Origin: a candidate division FCPU426 bacterium
GTDB taxonomy: Bacteria > Oederibacteriota > PGYV01 > Palsa-1178
Reading direction: 5' to 3'
Length of the DNA stretch: 9,824 nucleotides
NCBI GenBank assembly: GCA_003167475.1
Contig: PMTB01000250.1
Span: 4,587-14,410 of the forward strand
In this document: positions 7,886 to 9,824 of the stretch, piece by piece
Layout: each line of letters starts with the position of its first letter
Numbering within the stretch: position 1 is the first letter of the stretch
Position numbers and translations under genes: made by a program
Notes under the pieces: model-generated
What the model was told of the DNA's origin: nothing
What the model saw: only the letters and a program-made list of their open reading frames with translations
Databases searched by the model: none

Positions 7886-8662
7886 TTAACCCCTCCACTG
7901 TTTGGATTCGAGTACGCGGAGCGTCAGGAACAAAAAGAGCGCGAAGAAACTTATAAAGTAGGTGATATCGGCGGTATCAAGCACGCCTTTGGCGAACGAG
8001 TCAAAGTGCTCGACCACGGAAAAACTTTTAAGCACCGCGCCCCAGAACGGCCCCACCGACCCGGAAGCCCAGGGTATCACCAGGACAAACAAAAGCACGC
8101 CGAACGAGATTACAGCCGCCACTATCTGGCTCTCCGTGAGCGAAGATATGAAAATCCCGAGCATTATGAACGCCGAACCGATCATTAAAAGCCCCAGGTA
8201 ACCCGCGATCACGGGAAGTATTTCATAGGCCGTGCCGATCCTTAAAATCAAAAACGACGCCAATGAACCCGCCAGCATGGCCCCAAATATGGCCAGGGCC
8301 GAAAAAAACTTTGCCATCACCACGGCCATATCAGACACCGGGTAAGTAAATAGAAGCTCCGCGGTGCCTTCCCTTTTTTCCTCGGCAAAGAGCCTCATAG
8401 TTATAAGCGGTATCATAAGGATAAGCACAACGACCATATTACGGAAGTACGGCCTGAATATGCCCTCCATCATGGAAAGATCCATCATGCCCTTTGAATA
8501 CTGGTTCATGGAGCGCAGGGATACCATGGCATAGTAATCGGTGATGCTTGAAAAGAAATATCCCGAGAGCACGAGGAATACCGTGATCACGGCGTAAGCG
8601 ATCGGCATTGAAAAGAATATGTTCAGTTCTTTCTTAAGCAAAGCTGTGAATTTCCCGTACAT
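7886..8662 (-). CDS. gldF: ABC-2 type permease, GldF-like
   Basis: The 258 residues give six predicted membrane segments, at about 20-39, 74-90, 118-140, 148-171, 180-198 and 232-250. The stretch FAEEKREGTAELLFTYPVSD (92-111) is the cytoplasmic coupling motif typical of this ABC-2 export permease class and would contact the ATPase encoded just upstream. The protein probably forms a homodimeric channel in the inner membrane with two ATPase subunits; the substrate is unknown. The start has a GGAGGAA site 7 nt upstream, located in the end of the ATPase gene, with 1 nt between the ATPase stop and the ATG. The GldF name rests on this size, the EEKREGT motif, and the adjacent GldG-like and DUF4340 genes. 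Confidence -1.
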   Translation of the reverse strand: MYGKFTALLKKELNIFFSMPIAYAVITVFLVLSGYFFSSITDYYAMVSLRSMNQYSKGMMDLSMMEGIFRPYFRNMVVVLILMIPLITMRLFAEEKREGTAELLFTYPVSDMAVVMAKFFSALAIFGAMLAGSLASFLILRIGTAYEILPVIAGYLGLLMIGSAFIMLGIFISSLTESQIVAAVISFGVLLFVLVIPWASGSVGPFWGAVLKSFSVVEHFDSFAKGVLDTADITYFISFFALFLFLTLRVLESKQWRG

Positions 8663-8663
8663 A

Positions 8664-9221
8664 TCAGAGTTCCTCCTTGGTCACGAGTTTTAAGAATACG
8701 TCTTCGAGGGACAACTGCTGCCTTTTAAACTCAAGCAGGCCCCAGTTGTTCTTCACTATCTTCGCCACTATGTCGCGGCGCACGTCTTTTTTTCCGTCGG
8801 TTGTGATTATGTATGAGTGGACGCCTTCATCCACTTTTGTCTCTTCCCGTATTTCCTCTATCCCCTTTATCCTGTTTATCTCGTCCAGGACTTCCTGCCT
8901 GGGAGCCTCGACCTCGAGATATATGCGGGTTGATTTCGAGTTTGAATCGGTGAGATTTTTCACTTCGTCCTGCGCTATTATCTTCCCCTCGTTGATGACT
9001 ATGACGCGGTCGCAGGTCATGGCGACCTCGGGGAGTATGTGGGTGGAAAGTATGATGGTACGCTCACCTTTCATGCTCTTGATCAGGTTCCTTATCTCCC
9101 TTATCTGCTTTGGATCAAGGCCCACGGTGGGTTCGTCCAAAACCAGGACCTCTGGGTCGTTAAGTATCGCCTGAGCAAGGCCAACCCTCTGTCTATAACC
9201 TTTCGATAGTTTGGCTATTAC
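8664..9221 (-). CDS. gldA: ABC transporter ATP-binding protein, C-terminal part (gldA-like, after in-frame TAG)
   Basis: This is the second part of the ATPase gene that starts at 9605. It is in the same frame, immediately after the TAG at 9222-9224. Numbered on the whole gene (313 codons before the final TGA, the TAG being codon 128), it carries the ABC signature LSKGYRQ (133-139), Walker B VLVLDEPTVGLDP (153-165), the H-loop His189 (STHILPE), and a C-terminal accessory domain (about 225-313) typical of GldA/CcmA-like exporters. No good internal start exists. The first candidate with any length behind it is a TTG at 9140, which would lose the signature motif, so this part alone cannot be a working ATPase. 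Every motif after the stop is intact, with no further stops or frameshifts. That argues for a sequencing error, a very recent nonsense mutation, or read-through rather than an old pseudogene. Confidence -1.
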   Translation of the reverse strand, partial: VIAKLSKGYRQRVGLAQAILNDPEVLVLDEPTVGLDPKQIREIRNLIKSMKGERTIILSTHILPEVAMTCDRVIVINEGKIIAQDEVKNLTDSNSKSTRIYLEVEAPRQEVLDEINRIKGIEEIREETKVDEGVHSYIITTDGKKDVRRDIVAKIVKNNWGLLEFKRQQLSLEDVFLKLVTKEEL

Positions 9222-9224
9222 CTA
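9222..9224 (-). other. In-frame TAG interrupting the gldA-like ATPase gene
   Basis: The reading is CGT-TAG-GTA-ATA-GCC-AAA on the minus strand: Met-Arg-stop-Val-Ile-Ala-Lys, running straight into LSKGYRQ with no change of frame. In relatives, as I remember them, this position just before the signature motif is usually Arg in an 'NR[LV]IG.LSKG' context. One base change from CAG (Gln), AAG (Lys), CGG-like or TGG codons could explain it. None of the six complete reading frames in the window ends in TAG. Confidence -1.
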
Positions 9225-9605
9225 ACGCATTACACCGGTCAAACCCGTTTCCTCCATGCATTTCTGCACGCGGCCCTCCACTTCCACCTTTTTCACGCCT
9301 TTGATCTCGGCTATGAATTTAAGGTAGGAATACACTTCCATTTCCTTGTACAGCGGGACGTTCTCGGGCATGTACCCGATCTTCGCCTTTGCCCCCAGCG
9401 GGTCCTTTGCCATGTCTATGCCCGCGACAATAACCTCGCCATCGGTCGGCGGAAAAAACCCGGTTATCATCCTCATTGTGGTGGTCTTGCCGGCCGCGTT
9501 GGGGCCCAGGAAACCTATGATCTCGCCCTTTTTAACCTCAAAACTGACCCCGCTTACGGCTGTTTTGTTGCTGAATTTTTTTGTTACGTTCTTCAGTTCG
9601 ATCAA
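9222..9605 (-). CDS. gldA: ABC transporter ATP-binding protein, N-terminal part (gldA-like, ends at in-frame TAG)
   Basis: This is the first 127 codons of an ABC ATPase that would power the GldF/GldG-like export complex. It holds the Walker A motif GPNAAGKT (34-41, with Ala in place of the more common Gly) and the Q-loop region IGYMPENVPLY (about 77-87, Glu in place of Gln as in many GldA-like proteins). It then stops at a TAG just before the signature motif; the rest continues in the same frame to 8664. I chose the TTG at 9605 because a GGAGGTG site sits 5 nt upstream and it gives MIELKNVTKKF, the usual start of this family. An upstream ATG at 9626 would add seven residues, would put the ribosome site inside the gene, and has no site of its own. 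As a separate product it lacks the signature and Walker B motifs and would be inactive. It is the first gene of the operon. Confidence -1.
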   Translation of the reverse strand: MIELKNVTKKFSNKTAVSGVSFEVKKGEIIGFLGPNAAGKTTTMRMITGFFPPTDGEVIVAGIDMAKDPLGAKAKIGYMPENVPLYKEMEVYSYLKFIAEIKGVKKVEVEGRVQKCMEETGLTGVMR

Positions 9606-9610
9606 ATGCG

Positions 9611-9617
9611 CACCTCC
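9611..9617 (-). promoter_or_regulatory. Ribosome-binding site that places the gldA-like start at TTG 9605
   Basis: GGAGGTG on the minus strand lies 5 nt before the TTG at 9603-9605. It decides the start in favour of TTG over the ATG at 9626, which it would otherwise follow as coding sequence. Confidence -1.
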
Positions 9618-9650
9618 GGTTGTCATTAATATAAGGTCGTCAAACCCGTT

Positions 9651-9671
9651 AAGTTGTTAAGCCAAAAGCCA
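9651..9671. repeat. 21-bp direct repeat, copy 1
   Basis: Twenty-one bases beginning AAGTTGTTAAGCC recur exactly at 9804-9824, 153 bp away. The second copy touches the window edge, so the true repeat may be longer. The role is unknown; it may belong to an intergenic repeat family of this genome. Confidence -1.
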
Positions 9672-9681
9672 AAAGACAAAA
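9661..9681. repeat. Heptameric A-tract repeat (GCCAAAA, GCCAAAA, GACAAAA)
   Basis: Three consecutive 7-nt units, each ending in four A, overlap the first 21-bp direct repeat and are followed by a degenerate fourth unit (GTTAAGT). The second 21-bp copy contains at least one such unit before the window ends, so the array may continue outside. Confidence -1.
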
Positions 9682-9760
9682 GTTAAGTAAAACAGGGGGG
9701 CAAGCTAATGCAAGTGGTGAAAAGTAGGAAAAAACAGGCCGTCCAAACCCGGTCTCGCCT

Positions 9761-9802
9761 TCCTTGTTTTCAACTTGCTTTTCCTTGCCTTCAACTTACT
9801 AA
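9761..9802. repeat. Imperfect 21-nt tandem duplication
   Basis: TCCTTG-tt-TTCAACTT-g-CT (from 9761) and TCCTTG-cc-TTCAACTT-a-CT (from 9782) match at 16 of the first 20 positions. The copies are directly adjacent, in non-coding DNA upstream of the ABC operon. Confidence -1.
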
Positions 9803-9809
9803 TAAGTTG
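9792..9809. repeat. 7-bp inverted repeat (CAACTTA-CTAA-TAAGTTG)
   Basis: This is a perfect 7-bp stem with a 4-nt loop between the tandem duplication and the second 21-bp repeat. There is no T-run on either side, so it is not a standard terminator. Confidence -1.
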
Positions 9810-9824
9810 TTAAGCCAAAAGCCA
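9804..9824. repeat. 21-bp direct repeat, copy 2 (reaches window edge)
   Basis: This is identical over all 21 visible bases to 9651-9671. Between the copies (9672-9803) I see no gene, only A/T-rich non-coding sequence with the short repeats listed, and no convincing promoter for the ABC operon. Confidence -1.

Noticed and set aside
9138..9221. Frameshift or programmed -1/+1 shift in the ATPase gene
   Set aside because: The two parts are in the same frame and join without a lost or gained base, so the lesion is a stop codon only.
9627..9824. Promoter for the ABC operon
   Set aside because: A TATATT near 9631-9636 and several TTGxxx words exist, but none pairs at 16-18 nt with a reasonable partner.

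Overview
The window comes from a Gram-negative-type bacterium, probably of an uncultivated candidate phylum. The evidence is a DegP-type periplasmic protease, a Gld-like ABC export operon, large secreted DUF11-repeat proteins, and a secreted protein with a Thr/Pro tail of the TPTFTxT kind. From memory such tails are common in Goldbacteria, Omnitrophota and similar metagenome-assembled genomes. That taxonomic guess is weak. All recognisable genes lie on the minus strand, so the biological reading order runs from high to low coordinates.

Positions 9605 to 3590 hold one tightly packed operon: ABC ATPase (GldA-like), ABC-2 permease (GldF-like), a GldG-like auxiliary membrane protein, a DUF4340 membrane-anchored protein, and a DegP/HtrA protease with two PDZ domains. 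Junctions are 1 nt, 1 nt, a 4-nt overlap and 0 nt, and the ribosome-binding site of each downstream gene lies in the end of the gene before it. The operon ends at a strong intrinsic terminator at 3522-3552. The ATPase gene is broken by a single in-frame TAG (9222-9224) between the Walker A half and the signature/Walker B half. The frame and every other motif are intact, so this is a sequencing error, a very recent mutation, or read-through.

Positions 3288-3589 are intergenic. They hold the terminator, a near-consensus sigma-70 promoter (TTGACA-N17-TAAAAT) facing the next gene, and a leader with a possible hairpin.

Positions 3287 to 1 hold a second unit of two secreted-protein genes 4 nt apart. 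The first is an 806-residue, cysteine-rich protein of four DUF11-like repeats, with a concanavalin-A-like jelly-roll domain apparently inserted into the third. The second is a signal-peptide protein with a divergent CBM3-like carbohydrate-binding module followed by a Thr/Pro-rich linker, and it runs off the left edge of the window. Together they suggest a cell-surface or extracellular product.

Positions 9627-9824, upstream of the ABC operon, are non-coding and rich in short repeats. They include a 21-bp direct repeat 153 bp apart, a 7-nt periodic A-tract run, an imperfect 21-nt tandem duplication and a 7-bp hairpin. I found no RNA gene, CRISPR array, insertion sequence or complete unknown system. 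The best leads are the interrupted ATPase, the DegP coupling, and the domain architecture of the two secreted proteins.
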